Assembly: GCF_000336755.1 (NCBI RefSeq)
Contig: NZ_AOLK01000018.1
Span: 7,003 to 50,178, forward strand
Length of the DNA: 43,176 nt
DNA from: Haloferax elongans ATCC BAA-1513
GTDB lineage: Archaea > Halobacteriota > Halobacteria > Halobacteriales > Haloferacaceae
Direction of reading: 5' to 3'
Below are positions 8,070 through 16,198 of the stretch, in pieces; position 1 is the stretch's first letter, and each line of letters opens with the position of its first letter. Under the pieces are notes generated by a model that made no database searches, had not been told where the DNA came from, and was given only the letters and a program-made list of their open reading frames with translations. The translations under genes were made by a program, and so were the position numbers.

Positions 8070-9191
8070 ATGACGCACTTCTCCGACCGAGTCGAGCGCA
8101 TCTCCATCAGCGGGATTCGCAAGGTGTTCGAAGCAGCGAGTGAAGACGCTATCAACCTCGGTCTCGGCCAGCCAGACTTTCCCGCGCCAGCCCACGCGCG
8201 GCAGGCGGCAATCGAGGCAATCGAATCCGGCGAAGCCGATGGCTACACCGAGAACAAGGGGCTTCTGAGCCTCCGAGAGGCGATTGCGGAGAAGCACCAC
8301 CGCGACCAAGGCGTCGACCTCGACCCAGACAACGTCATCGCCACCGCGGGCGGGAGCGAAGCGCTCCACCTCGCCATCGAAGCCCACGTGAACGAAGGCG
8401 ACGAGGTCATCATCCCCGACCCGGGATTCGTCTCCTACGACGCGCTGACGAAGCTCGCAGGCGGTGAGCCGGTTCCAGTCCCACTCCGCGACGACTTGAC
8501 GCTGGACCCCGCCGCAGTCGAGGAGGCCATCACCGAGGACACGGCGGCGTTCATCGTGAACAGCCCCGGCAACCCGACGGGCGCAGTCTCGCCGCCGGAG
8601 GACATGGAAGAATTCGCCCGCATCGCCGACAAACACGACGTGCTCTGTATCTCCGACGAAGTGTACGAATACACCGTCTTCGAGGGCGAACACCGGTCGC
8701 CCATCGAGTTCGCGGAGACCGACAACGTCGTCGTCGTCAACTCCGCGTCGAAGCTCTTCTCGATGACCGGCTGGCGACTCGGCTGGGTCTACGGCTCGTC
8801 GCGTCGCGTCGAGCGCATGGTTCGGGTCCACCAGTACGTGCAAGCGTGCGCCTCGGCTCCCGCGCAGTTCGCCGCCGAAGCAGCGCTCACTGGACCACAG
8901 GACCGCATCGACGAGATGACCGAAACGTTCCGCGAGCGCCGCGATATCGTCGTCGATGGCCTCGAAGACATCGGCCTTCGTGTTCCCTCGCCGAAAGGCG
9001 CGTTCTACGCCATGCCTGAGGTCCCCGAAGGCTTCGTCGACGAGTGTCTCGACCGCGGCGTCATCATCGTCCCGGGCGAAGCGTTCGGTGAGCACGGTGA
9101 GGGCTACGCCCGCCTCTCGTACGCGACTGACACCGAATCGCTGAAAGAGGCAATTGCTATCATGCACCAAGCGTACGATGCAGTGATATAA
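8070..9191 (+). CDS. aspC: PLP-dependent aminotransferase, class I/II (aspartate aminotransferase-like)
   Basis: A 373-residue fold-type I PLP enzyme that moves amino groups between amino acids and 2-oxo acids in the cytoplasm. Visible signatures are LGLGQPDFPAP near residue 30, the NSPGNPTG motif (164-171), ISDEVYE with the PLP-contacting Asp196, the Schiff-base lysine in SASKLFSMTGWR (K228) and a C-terminal ARLSYATD containing the substrate-carboxylate Arg. This is the pattern of archaeal aspartate or aromatic aminotransferases, and the exact substrate cannot be assigned. It is a single gene with 154 nt upstream of the ATG at 8070. An oligo-T stretch follows the stop. Confidence 0.93.
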   Translation: MTHFSDRVERISISGIRKVFEAASEDAINLGLGQPDFPAPAHARQAAIEAIESGEADGYTENKGLLSLREAIAEKHHRDQGVDLDPDNVIATAGGSEALHLAIEAHVNEGDEVIIPDPGFVSYDALTKLAGGEPVPVPLRDDLTLDPAAVEEAITEDTAAFIVNSPGNPTGAVSPPEDMEEFARIADKHDVLCISDEVYEYTVFEGEHRSPIEFAETDNVVVVNSASKLFSMTGWRLGWVYGSSRRVERMVRVHQYVQACASAPAQFAAEAALTGPQDRIDEMTETFRERRDIVVDGLEDIGLRVPSPKGAFYAMPEVPEGFVDECLDRGVIIVPGEAFGEHGEGYARLSYATDTESLKEAIAIMHQAYDAVI

Positions 9192-9228
9192 TCGGCTAAT
9201 CCCGACGCCATCTTTCGATTACATCACT

Positions 9229-9236
9229 GTTTTTAG
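9229..9236 (+). terminator. Oligo-T terminator after the aminotransferase gene
   Basis: A run of five T (GTTTTTAG) about 40 nt after the stop, without a clear hairpin, which is a common archaeal termination signal. Confidence 0.35.
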
Positions 9237-9286
9237 GCATACCTCATTATTTAATTTGTATTATTATTTTAGTCTAAATTGGAAAC

Positions 9287-9292
9287 TTTTAA
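9287..9292 (+). promoter_or_regulatory. TATA-like element of nhaC
   Basis: TTTTAA, 29-34 nt before the nhaC ATG, in a strongly AT-rich stretch (9228-9300) with more T/A blocks upstream that could hold further regulator sites. Confidence 0.45.
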
Positions 9293-9320
9293 CATGGGAA
9301 GATGATAGATAACTCTTGTC

Positions 9321-10886
9321 ATGCCAGCAGAATCGTACGGGATTATCAGTCTGTTTCCAGCGCTCTTCGCAATCCTTCTGACGCTGGTCACCAGACAGGT
9401 ACTCTTGTCACTGTTTACCGGCATCTGGATCGGTGCGACCATCCTGGTGGGATGGAACCCAATCGCAGGGGGGGCGCACTCGCTCCAACTGGTAATCAAC
9501 AGCGTAACGTCACCGTTTAACAGCAAACTGCTCCTGTTTACGTTCCTCTCGGGTGCGATGCTCGGGATGATTTTCCTCTCGGGTGGGATGAACGCGCTGG
9601 CACAGCGCATCATCGCTCGCATCAAGACCCGGAAACAGGCCGAAATCGGAACGGGCATCCTCGGGATGCTCATCTTCGTCGACTCCTACGCGAGTACGAT
9701 GATTACGGGGTCGGTCATGCGCCCCATCACGGACAAGTTCGACATCAGCCGTGAGAAACTCTCGTACCTGCTCGACTCGACGACTTCGCCGGTCGTGAGT
9801 GTCGCAGTCGTCTCCACGTGGGTCGGCTTCGAAGTCGGCCTGATTCGAGACCAGCTCAACCAAATCGCCAGTGTGGACAAGAGCGCGTTCGTGGTGTTCC
9901 TCGAGAGCATCCCGTTCCGCTTCTACAGCCTGCTGGCGATTGCGCTCGTCTTCATCCTCATCGTGATGGAATGGGACTTCGGTCCGATGAAGGAAGCAGA
10001 AGAACGCGCGAGGACGGAAGGGAAGGTCCTGAAGGACGACGCGGACCCCCTCATCGAGACGCGCGAAGAAGACATCATCACGCCCGACCACGTCGACGCC
10101 CGCTGGTGGTACTTCGCGGCCCCCATCGTCGCACTCGTCGCCATCACCGGATTCGGTCTCCTGTACTCCGGCGGCTGGCCATCGAAGGCCCCCGTCGAGG
10201 CACTGAAGGGAGCCGCCACCGCAGACGCGATTCTCTGGGGTGTGTTCTCGGCGTGTGCACTGCTTCTCGCAATCCTCGTGGGTCACGCCCGCGTCAAGCT
10301 CGACGCCATCAGTGACTCCATCTTCGAGGGATTCAAGATGGTCATGTTCCCGGTCGCCGTCCTCTCGCTGGCGTGGACCATCGGCTCTGTCAGCCAATCA
10401 CTCAAGGTTGGAGAATTCGTCGTCGGTGTTTCGCAGGGCATCATCACCGCACCGATACTGCCAGCAGTCGTGTTCGTCACGGCGGCGATTATCTCGTTCG
10501 CTATCGGGACGTCGTGGGGGACGATGAGTATCATGTTCCCCGTCGCAGTGCCGCTTGCGGTCCAACTCGGCGCACCGCTTGCGGGCGCAACCGGCGCAAT
10601 CCTCACCGGGTCGCTCTTCGGTGACCACTGTTCGCCCATCAGCGACACGACCGTTATGTCGTCGATGTTCGCCGGTGCAGACCACGTCGACCACGTGAAC
10701 ACGCAGATTCCGTACGCGCTTCTCTGCGGTGTGGTCGCAACTGGCCTGTTCCTCGCGAGTGGATACGGCCTGAGCCCGCTCCTGCTCCTGCCGGTTGGCG
10801 TCGTCGCGCTCTTCGGTGTCGCGTACTACCTCTCCGAGCACGCAGACGTGAGCGTCCCAACTACGTTCGGCTCGTCGTCGGACTAA
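9321..10886 (+). CDS. nhaC: NhaC-family Na+/H+ antiporter
   Basis: A 521-residue polytopic membrane protein with about 11-12 hydrophobic segments. It carries the family signatures FVDSYASTMITGSVMRPI (about residues 117-135) and GDHCSPISDTTVMSS (about 435-449), typical of NhaC antiporters, which exchange Na+ for H+ across the cell membrane. A charged cytoplasmic loop of about 45 residues follows MEWDFGPMKEAEE. Some NhaC-superfamily members carry other cations or organic acids, so Na+ specificity is inferred. It is a single gene with its own AT-rich promoter. A convergent Lrp/RCK_C regulator gene, possibly ion-responsive, lies downstream. Confidence 0.92.
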   Translation: MPAESYGIISLFPALFAILLTLVTRQVLLSLFTGIWIGATILVGWNPIAGGAHSLQLVINSVTSPFNSKLLLFTFLSGAMLGMIFLSGGMNALAQRIIARIKTRKQAEIGTGILGMLIFVDSYASTMITGSVMRPITDKFDISREKLSYLLDSTTSPVVSVAVVSTWVGFEVGLIRDQLNQIASVDKSAFVVFLESIPFRFYSLLAIALVFILIVMEWDFGPMKEAEERARTEGKVLKDDADPLIETREEDIITPDHVDARWWYFAAPIVALVAITGFGLLYSGGWPSKAPVEALKGAATADAILWGVFSACALLLAILVGHARVKLDAISDSIFEGFKMVMFPVAVLSLAWTIGSVSQSLKVGEFVVGVSQGIITAPILPAVVFVTAAIISFAIGTSWGTMSIMFPVAVPLAVQLGAPLAGATGAILTGSLFGDHCSPISDTTVMSSMFAGADHVDHVNTQIPYALLCGVVATGLFLASGYGLSPLLLLPVGVVALFGVAYYLSEHADVSVPTTFGSSSD

Positions 10887-10976
10887 CGCGGCGAAGACGA
10901 ACACCCCTTCTTTCGAAGCCTGACTCCCCAAGACAGGCATGGCTGTGCGCAAACATCGGCCGCGAGAGCCCCTGCC

Positions 10977-11771
10977 TCACTCCTCGTCGTTCTCGTCGGA
11001 CGCCACAGTTACGTCGGCGTCGTCAGTCTCGGGCGACGCGAAGAGCCGAATCGTCTCCTCGCTGACGCCGCCACGCGAGAGCAACGTGACCACGTCGTCG
11101 GGTTCGATGGTCGTCTCCCCGCGCGGCGTGTGAATGTCGTCGTCGCGTTCGATAGAGACCACGAGAACGTCGTCGTCGAGCAGGTCGTCGTCACCGATTT
11201 CGCCGAGCGTCTTCCCGACGATTGGCGTGTCGGTCGAGACGACGAGTTCGACCATCTCCGAGCCACTGGCGAGACTCACCGCGTCGGCGAGCGCACCGAA
11301 TCCGGGCCGGTCGTTCGGGTTGAACGGACTGTACGGTTCGAACGACTCCCGACGGACGAGATTTTCGTCTTCGATGTCGAGTCCGAGGTTCGACAGTTCG
11401 CGCCCGATGCGAGTCACGTCGTTCATGTCTTCGCCGACGGTGAGGACGTGGAGGTTGCCGCGCCCCGAGAGAAGTTCACGGACGTTGACGACACCCGGAA
11501 TCTCCCGGACGAGTTTCGAGAGGCGCTCGCGTTCGGGGACCGGCGCAGTGCAGATAAAGAGGTTCGTAAATCGGTGGCCCGTCTGTTCGAAATCGACGTT
11601 AGCGTGGTAGCCGGTGATGATGCCGTGATCTTCGAGTTGGTGGATGCGGTTCCGAATCGTTCCCGGCGAGACGCTCACCTCGTCTGCAATCATCGGCGCG
11701 GACGTTCCGCGCGCGTCGCTCATCAACGCGTGCAAGATTAGGCGGTCAATCTCGTCGAGACGGTAGTCCAT
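10977..11771 (-). CDS. Lrp/AsnC-type regulator with TrkA-C (RCK_C) domain
   Basis: 264 residues. Residues 1-60 form an Lrp/AsnC winged helix (DEIDRLILHALMSDARG, then VSVSPGTIRNRIHQLEDHGII). A middle alpha-beta region (65-130) resembles the Lrp ligand-binding domain. The C-terminal part (about 165-245, with VELVVSTDTPIVGKTLGEI and IEPDDVVTLLSRGG) is a TrkA-C/RCK_C domain, which in K+ channels and transporters binds nucleotides or ions. The protein therefore looks like a transcription factor sensing ionic or second-messenger state. ATG 11771 is supported by a Shine-Dalgarno AGGAGA at 11776-11781. It lies 90 nt from the convergent nhaC gene, so control of ion transport is plausible. Confidence 0.88.
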   Translation of the reverse strand: MDYRLDEIDRLILHALMSDARGTSAPMIADEVSVSPGTIRNRIHQLEDHGIITGYHANVDFEQTGHRFTNLFICTAPVPERERLSKLVREIPGVVNVRELLSGRGNLHVLTVGEDMNDVTRIGRELSNLGLDIEDENLVRRESFEPYSPFNPNDRPGFGALADAVSLASGSEMVELVVSTDTPIVGKTLGEIGDDDLLDDDVLVVSIERDDDIHTPRGETTIEPDDVVTLLSRGGVSEETIRLFASPETDDADVTVASDENDEE

Positions 11772-11775
11772 ACGT

Positions 11776-11781
11776 TCTCCT
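11776..11781 (-). promoter_or_regulatory. Shine-Dalgarno of the Lrp/RCK_C gene
   Basis: AGGAGA on the minus strand, 4-9 nt before the ATG at 11771. It fixes the start and is noteworthy because many haloarchaeal genes lack such a site. Confidence 0.6.
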
Positions 11782-11807
11782 GTGAGTGGAAGTACAAAAC
11801 CGATATG

Positions 11808-12260
11808 TCACGGCTCGGCCGCCGCCCCAGTCTTCCGATTCCCGAGCGGGAGTTCGACGAACCCCGCGACGAGAATTGTCGCGTACGCCAGCAACAGGAG
11901 ACCACCGAAGAGCCCGGCCGCACTCACCACCATGTTCGGGTAGACGACCTGAAACAGTGCCGTCGAGGCGGCGTCGACGAGCATTCCGGGCACGACGAGC
12001 ACCGCTGCCGCCTCCCGCCGAGCGCCATCAGTATGACCGCGCCAGCGGAAGATGCCGGCCGCGAGCACCCACATGGTCGGCACTGTCACGACGAAGACGG
12101 CGGCGACGACAGCCGGGTTCGACGGGTCTAACACGAGATGCCCGACGACACGGAACACTACCCCGGCGACGAGGGCAATCGACAGCCCCAACCCCAACAG
12201 CAGGCGTGACTCGTCGAACGTCAGTCCCCGTGCCGGAACAGTCCGCGATTCGGTGGCCAT
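11808..12260 (-). CDS. Four-helix membrane protein (DUF5367-like)
   Basis: A 150-residue integral membrane protein with four hydrophobic segments, near residues 20-42 (LLLGLGLSIALVAGVVF), 50-70, 85-105 and 118-140. The motif LVVPGMLVDAASTALFQVVYPNM resembles the DUF5367 family, whose function is unknown. I chose ATG 12260; another in-frame ATG at 12269 adds only three residues. It is 43 nt downstream of the CapA-type gene on the same strand, so the two may be co-transcribed. The cargo, if any, is unknown. Confidence 0.7.
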   Translation of the reverse strand: MATESRTVPARGLTFDESRLLLGLGLSIALVAGVVFRVVGHLVLDPSNPAVVAAVFVVTVPTMWVLAAGIFRWRGHTDGARREAAAVLVVPGMLVDAASTALFQVVYPNMVVSAAGLFGGLLLLAYATILVAGFVELPLGNRKTGAAAEP

Positions 12261-12303
12261 ACGAGCCATACGCTCGCCACGGGCATAATTGTCGCCGGGG
12301 TGG

Positions 12304-13305
12304 TCACTCCCGAATCTCGACACGGAGTCCGTCGTCGACTCGCTCGAACCTCGTTCCGAATGAGGAAGAACGCTCTCGGAGTTGCGTCCGGCACCACTGT
12401 GCGGCGGGTTGCGACGCACGATGGACCGCAAGCTCCCCAATCTCAGTCGGGTGGAGGTGCAAGTCGTGGATAGAACCCGTCGGCGACACGCGAATCTCGA
12501 ACAGGAAACCCCGGTCGTTTCGCAACGATTCGTCGACGGCGTAATCGTCCACGAAGTCGCCCGTATCGTAGAGAATCACCGAGTCGTCGTACACCTCGAC
12601 GCCCTGAAACACGTGGGCGCTGTGGCCGTGGAGGATATCGACGCCGCGTTCGACCAGCCAGTGCGCGAAGTCCTGAAACGATTGCGGCGGGTGTTCTCGC
12701 ATGTTCGGCCCCCAATGCAGCGAGGCGACGAGCACGTCCGGGTCGGCCTTGCGTGCAGAATCGAGTACAGCCTCGACCTGCTCCAGAACCGCGTCGTCAT
12801 CAGGGTCGATTGGGACGTGCGCCGTCCCCGGACTCTCGCCGTCGGCCGCGTACTCGGGCGTGTTGTCGGTGAAGGCGACGAGTGCCACGTCGAGTCCGGC
12901 GACCTGAACGTGCGAGGGTTCCCACGCATCCGCTTCAGTTCGTCCCGCGCCAGCGTACGGAATCTCTCCGTTCTCTAACGCGTCGAAGGTGTCTTCGAGC
13001 GCGACTTCCTCGTAGTCCAGCACGTGATTATTGGCCAGCGTGACCCACGCCACGCCCACGTCCTGTAGCGCCGGAATCGCCCATTTGGGGTCGGCGCGGA
13101 AGTGAAACGGACGATGGGTGCGTTGCCACTGCTGTCCCCGCGTCGAGAGACAGCATTCGAGGTTGACGAACAGGCCGTCGAGCGATTGCAGTGGCTCCCG
13201 CATCGACCCCCAGACTGCGTGTGGGGGCCGGTGTTGCTGTCGCTCGTTGACGAGGCGACCGAGCATCACGTCGCCCGTGAACCCGAGTCGAATCGTCTCG
13301 GTCAT
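12304..13305 (-). CDS. CapA/PgsA-family metallophosphatase-like protein
   Basis: A 333-residue CapA-family protein with the calcineurin-like (metallophosphatase) fold used in poly-gamma-glutamate capsule synthesis in bacteria. Motifs in order are LGFTGDVMLGR at the N-terminus, NLECCLS, TLANNHVLDY, VASLHWGPNMREHPP, then HGHSAHVFQGVEVY. These carry the Asp, Asn and His metal ligands. There is no signal peptide or membrane anchor, unlike classic CapA, so it may act in the cytoplasm. ATG 13305 is chosen because the longer upstream frame encodes an unrelated Arg-rich leader antisense to the next gene. Polyglutamate synthesis here is unproven. Confidence 0.85.
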   Translation of the reverse strand: MTETIRLGFTGDVMLGRLVNERQQHRPPHAVWGSMREPLQSLDGLFVNLECCLSTRGQQWQRTHRPFHFRADPKWAIPALQDVGVAWVTLANNHVLDYEEVALEDTFDALENGEIPYAGAGRTEADAWEPSHVQVAGLDVALVAFTDNTPEYAADGESPGTAHVPIDPDDDAVLEQVEAVLDSARKADPDVLVASLHWGPNMREHPPQSFQDFAHWLVERGVDILHGHSAHVFQGVEVYDDSVILYDTGDFVDDYAVDESLRNDRGFLFEIRVSPTGSIHDLHLHPTEIGELAVHRASQPAAQWCRTQLRERSSSFGTRFERVDDGLRVEIRE

Positions 13306-13395
13306 CCGCTCCACCACCCCCAGAGTCGAACGAGGTGCTTCATGTCGAGAGCTAGTGCAGCGAACACTGTGAATGACTAGCACAGAGTCAGGAGT

Positions 13396-13422
13396 GGAGA
13401 GAGCGGAGAGAGCGGAGAAAGC
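13396..13422. repeat. Three 9-bp tandem repeats
   Basis: Three head-to-tail copies of GGAGAGAGC, the last with one mismatch, in the 130-nt gap between the CapA-type gene and the unknown acidic protein gene. Confidence 0.8.
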
Positions 13423-13435
13423 GGCGGTGAACGGG

Positions 13436-14041
13436 CTACCTGTCTCGGGGAACGACCGCCGAAAACAGGTCCGAGTCGAGACGCTCACCCAACTCGGCAT
13501 ACGCTGGTTCCGGGAGCCAGTAATGTTGAACTCTATCGTCGTACCGCGCCGCAATCGCCTCCCCTTCTGCATCGAGAAAGTGTGCCTGCCAAAGTCCGGG
13601 CATGTAGACTGTGAGTACCGCCTCGACGACACCCGGGTTCGCACTACACCGCCCTTCGATAGTCCCGTCGTTAGTCGCGGACTCGACGTACGAGGCACCG
13701 TTTTCGAGGAGCGTTTCGACGGCTGTTTCGTCCCGGTTCCGGAGAAAATCTGCGATGCCACCGACCTCGACTTCGGCCACCGCTCGGGGACTCACACTCA
13801 GGACTTCTTTGGTGACGATTCGGGCCAACTCGTGATATCGGTCGGACGGCAGACGGTCTTGATGGAGGACGTACTCGCTCTCGTTGGCTGGTCCCTTGGG
13901 ACCGGATTCAACGTCTTCGTCCATCTCGATGGCCCGGTGGATTCCTTCTGCGAGTGAGTCAGTCAATTCGTCGAAATCGACCTTTTCGAGCGCGTCTTGG
14001 AGTTGTTTCGCGTCGTCGGTATCGTCGCGTTCGTCGCTCAT
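13436..14041 (-). CDS. Acidic protein of unknown function
   Basis: A 201-residue soluble protein that I do not recognise. The first 55 residues are highly acidic and helical (DDAKQLQDALEKVDFDELTD). The rest is a mixed alpha-beta domain with LPSDRYHELARIVTKEV, then a beta-rich half (VEAVLTVYMPGLWQAHFLDAEGE, then VQHYWLPEPAYAEL). There is no signal peptide, cysteine motif or membrane segment. Codon use is normal for the window. It is on the same strand as the CapA-type gene, 130 nt away. Confidence 0.75.
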   Translation of the reverse strand: MSDERDDTDDAKQLQDALEKVDFDELTDSLAEGIHRAIEMDEDVESGPKGPANESEYVLHQDRLPSDRYHELARIVTKEVLSVSPRAVAEVEVGGIADFLRNRDETAVETLLENGASYVESATNDGTIEGRCSANPGVVEAVLTVYMPGLWQAHFLDAEGEAIAARYDDRVQHYWLPEPAYAELGERLDSDLFSAVVPRDR

Positions 14042-14196
14042 TGCTCGAAATCTCAGCTCCGCTCACATATGCGCGCCGTGATAGTTGTCGGTCAGATTTC
14101 TCTGAGACCAGTACACGACCACGGAGGATGATTTTGGTGCGTGGCTTATCTCTCTCATCATCGCCACGAATCATCAAATCAGAAGCGCATTCGGAA

Positions 14197-14622
14197 TTAA
14201 CACTGAGAGTCGGCCATATCCACAGTCTTCTCCCCGGGGAATCCGATGTCGATGCTAACTTCTTCTTCTACCGAGTGTGAGTCTCTCTTGGTACAGTCCA
14301 TGGTCGCTTCGAGGGTGTCAACCTCCGTCCCATCGAGGAACAGGAAGACGGTGTACGTCATCCCCTTCGGAATGTTGGAGACAGCGTCGGCCTCTGTGAC
14401 CACGTATGGTTTCGCCTCGCTCGCAGTTGGGAGTTGATACGTCTGTTCGAACGCGACTCGATTAGCGACTCGAATTTCGATTCGAGCGTCGTGGGCGTTC
14501 TCTGTATAGTTTCGGAGGACAAGTCCGATTGTCCCGACGAACGGGACTGACGTGCAGCCAGCGAATCCAGAGAGGACAGATAACCCACCAAGTCCGAGAA
14601 TGTGCCGCCGTGACCAAGGCAT
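14197..14622 (-). CDS. Tat lipoprotein, small beta-rich
   Basis: A 141-residue lipoprotein. It starts MPWSRRHILGLGGLSVLSGF followed by AGC: a twin-arginine SRRxxL motif, a hydrophobic core and a lipobox with Cys near 23. The mature region is beta-rich (IGLVLRNYTENAHDARIEIRV, then GMTYTVFLFLDGTEV), like small Ig-like or FxLYD domains on haloarchaeal surfaces. It would be anchored to the outer face of the membrane. ATG 14622 is chosen for the signal peptide. A TATA-like GAATATTC at about 14652-14660 supports it. No function can be assigned. Confidence 0.75.
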   Translation of the reverse strand: MPWSRRHILGLGGLSVLSGFAGCTSVPFVGTIGLVLRNYTENAHDARIEIRVANRVAFEQTYQLPTASEAKPYVVTEADAVSNIPKGMTYTVFLFLDGTEVDTLEATMDCTKRDSHSVEEEVSIDIGFPGEKTVDMADSQC

Positions 14623-14917
14623 GAGGTATTTCTTGTAAACGGTGCCAATGTGAATATTCATTGACAAGTTGGCAGTCAATTCTGGACGATAGTACTGGAT
14701 ACGATGAGTGGATTGTTCACGTTGCCGGGGTCGTAAACCGGGATTAACGCCTCGAAGTAGTACGGCTGGGGGCTGCACAGTCCAAGCTATCTCTGATGTA
14801 CCGGTCCTTCAGCACCACCATTTTGTATAGCAAAATATAGTTTATTTGTGGCAGACGCGACGAGATTCTGTCCCCTGAAATAAAACACAGAGTCAAAAGC
14901 TATCAGCCAGAAATCAA
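14623..14917. other. AT-rich intergenic region
   Basis: 295 nt without a supported gene. It holds the minus-strand lipoprotein promoter near 14652-14660. An AT-rich block at 14814-14850 includes the small palindrome TTTTGTATAGCAAAA (14821-14835). A similar motif recurs near 24572. Confidence 0.5.
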
Positions 14918-16093
14918 TTACTTCGCCGTCGAGACGATTTTGATGACGTCGCCTTCGCTGAGTTCGTGGTCTTCGGCGATGCGGCGTTTCGACTTCGCAT
15001 CGACGGCGTGGAGATAGCCGTCGCCGATATCGGAGTGGACGGCGTACGCGAGGTCACGCGGCGTCGACCCCTCAGGAAGGAGGAAGGCATCGGGCAGCAC
15101 GTTCCCCGTCCCGTCAGTCCACTTCGACTCGTTTTGGACCGGGTAAACGGTGATGTGGTCCAAGAGGTCGTAGACGGCGGTGTTGATAGCCTCCTGCATT
15201 CCGGTGCCGCCGTAGGTCGTCATCAGTTCTCGAATCTGTTCGAGACCATTGCGCTGGCTGCTGCTCACGTCGCCGACGAGGTCGAAGTCTTCGTTGCCGG
15301 GATGGTACGTGACGAGACCGGCTTCCGTAGCCCGACGAAGGGCCAGTTCGCCGTCGGCGGTCGCGGGGATAACGGGCTTGCCAGTCTCCGCGAGTCGTTC
15401 GAGGTTCTCCGTCGGCGCGATGTCCATCTTGTTCGCGACGAGGATGATGGGCTTGGTCCGCTGGCGAATCGCGGTGGCAAGCCGCAGTCGGTCGTCGTCG
15501 CTCCACTCGCGGGGGTTCGGCGGGTATTCGACGTCCCGAAGCACTGCCGCGATGTCGTGTTCGCTGGCACCGACACCCGTCAGCAGGTCCGTGAGCGCGT
15601 CGTCGAGGTCGAAATCCGGCGAGCGCGACTTTCGGACCACAGTCTCCCAGTTGTCGTGGACGATGCCCGCGAGCCACTGTTCGAGTTCCGCTTCGATGAA
15701 ATCGACCTCCTCGACTGGGTCGTAGGTGCCGACTTCTACGGGTTCACCTTCTTCGTTCGTCCCCCCGGAGGCGTCGACGATGTTGATAATCGCGTCGGCG
15801 TTCGTCAACTGGTCGAGGAACTGATTGCCGAGGCCGCGTCCCTCGTGCGCACCGGGGACGAGACCCGCCACGTCGACGAGTTCGACCGGAACGTACCGAA
15901 CCCCGTCTTCGCAGTTACCGCATCGCTCGTCTAATTCGAGACAGGGACACTCGGTTCGGGCGTGTGTCACGCCGCGGTTCGCGTCGATGGTCGTAAACGG
16001 GTAGTTCGCCACGTCGACGTCCGCGAGCGTCGCCGCAGTGTAGAAAGTCGACTTCCCGGCGTTCGGCTTGCCGGCGAGTGCAAGAGAGAGCAT
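14918..16093 (-). CDS. TGS-domain GTPase of the Obg/YchF superfamily (archaeal type)
   Basis: A 391-residue GTPase. The P-loop GKPNAGKS is at about 8-15. A cysteine cluster with Cys49, 51, 58 and 61 (ECPC...CGNC) follows and could bind zinc or iron. G3 is DVAGLVPGAHEGRGLG and G4 is NKMD (221-224). The C-terminal ~80 residues form a TGS domain (ITVYPVQNESK, then DLAYAVHSDIGDGYLHA). True YchF/OLA1 proteins bind ATP because their G4 is altered. Here G4 is intact, so GTP is expected, as in the archaeal MJ1332-like group. Family members associate with ribosomes. The start ATG 16093 gives the normal N-terminus MLSLALAGKPN. Confidence 0.92.
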   Translation of the reverse strand: MLSLALAGKPNAGKSTFYTAATLADVDVANYPFTTIDANRGVTHARTECPCLELDERCGNCEDGVRYVPVELVDVAGLVPGAHEGRGLGNQFLDQLTNADAIINIVDASGGTNEEGEPVEVGTYDPVEEVDFIEAELEQWLAGIVHDNWETVVRKSRSPDFDLDDALTDLLTGVGASEHDIAAVLRDVEYPPNPREWSDDDRLRLATAIRQRTKPIILVANKMDIAPTENLERLAETGKPVIPATADGELALRRATEAGLVTYHPGNEDFDLVGDVSSSQRNGLEQIRELMTTYGGTGMQEAINTAVYDLLDHITVYPVQNESKWTDGTGNVLPDAFLLPEGSTPRDLAYAVHSDIGDGYLHAVDAKSKRRIAEDHELSEGDVIKIVSTAK

Positions 16094-16198
16094 GACTGTA
16101 CGAATGGTGGCGATGCTGAAAAGGACTAGCCGGAAGGCGGGCGGAAGGCGGCCGAAAAATTCCCGCAAACGTGGGACGCGACGACAGTCAGGTGGACG

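Noticed and set aside
7929..9170. A 413-codon minus-strand frame opposite the aminotransferase.
   Set aside because: It is the antisense of a clear PLP aminotransferase gene, and its product shows no family motif.
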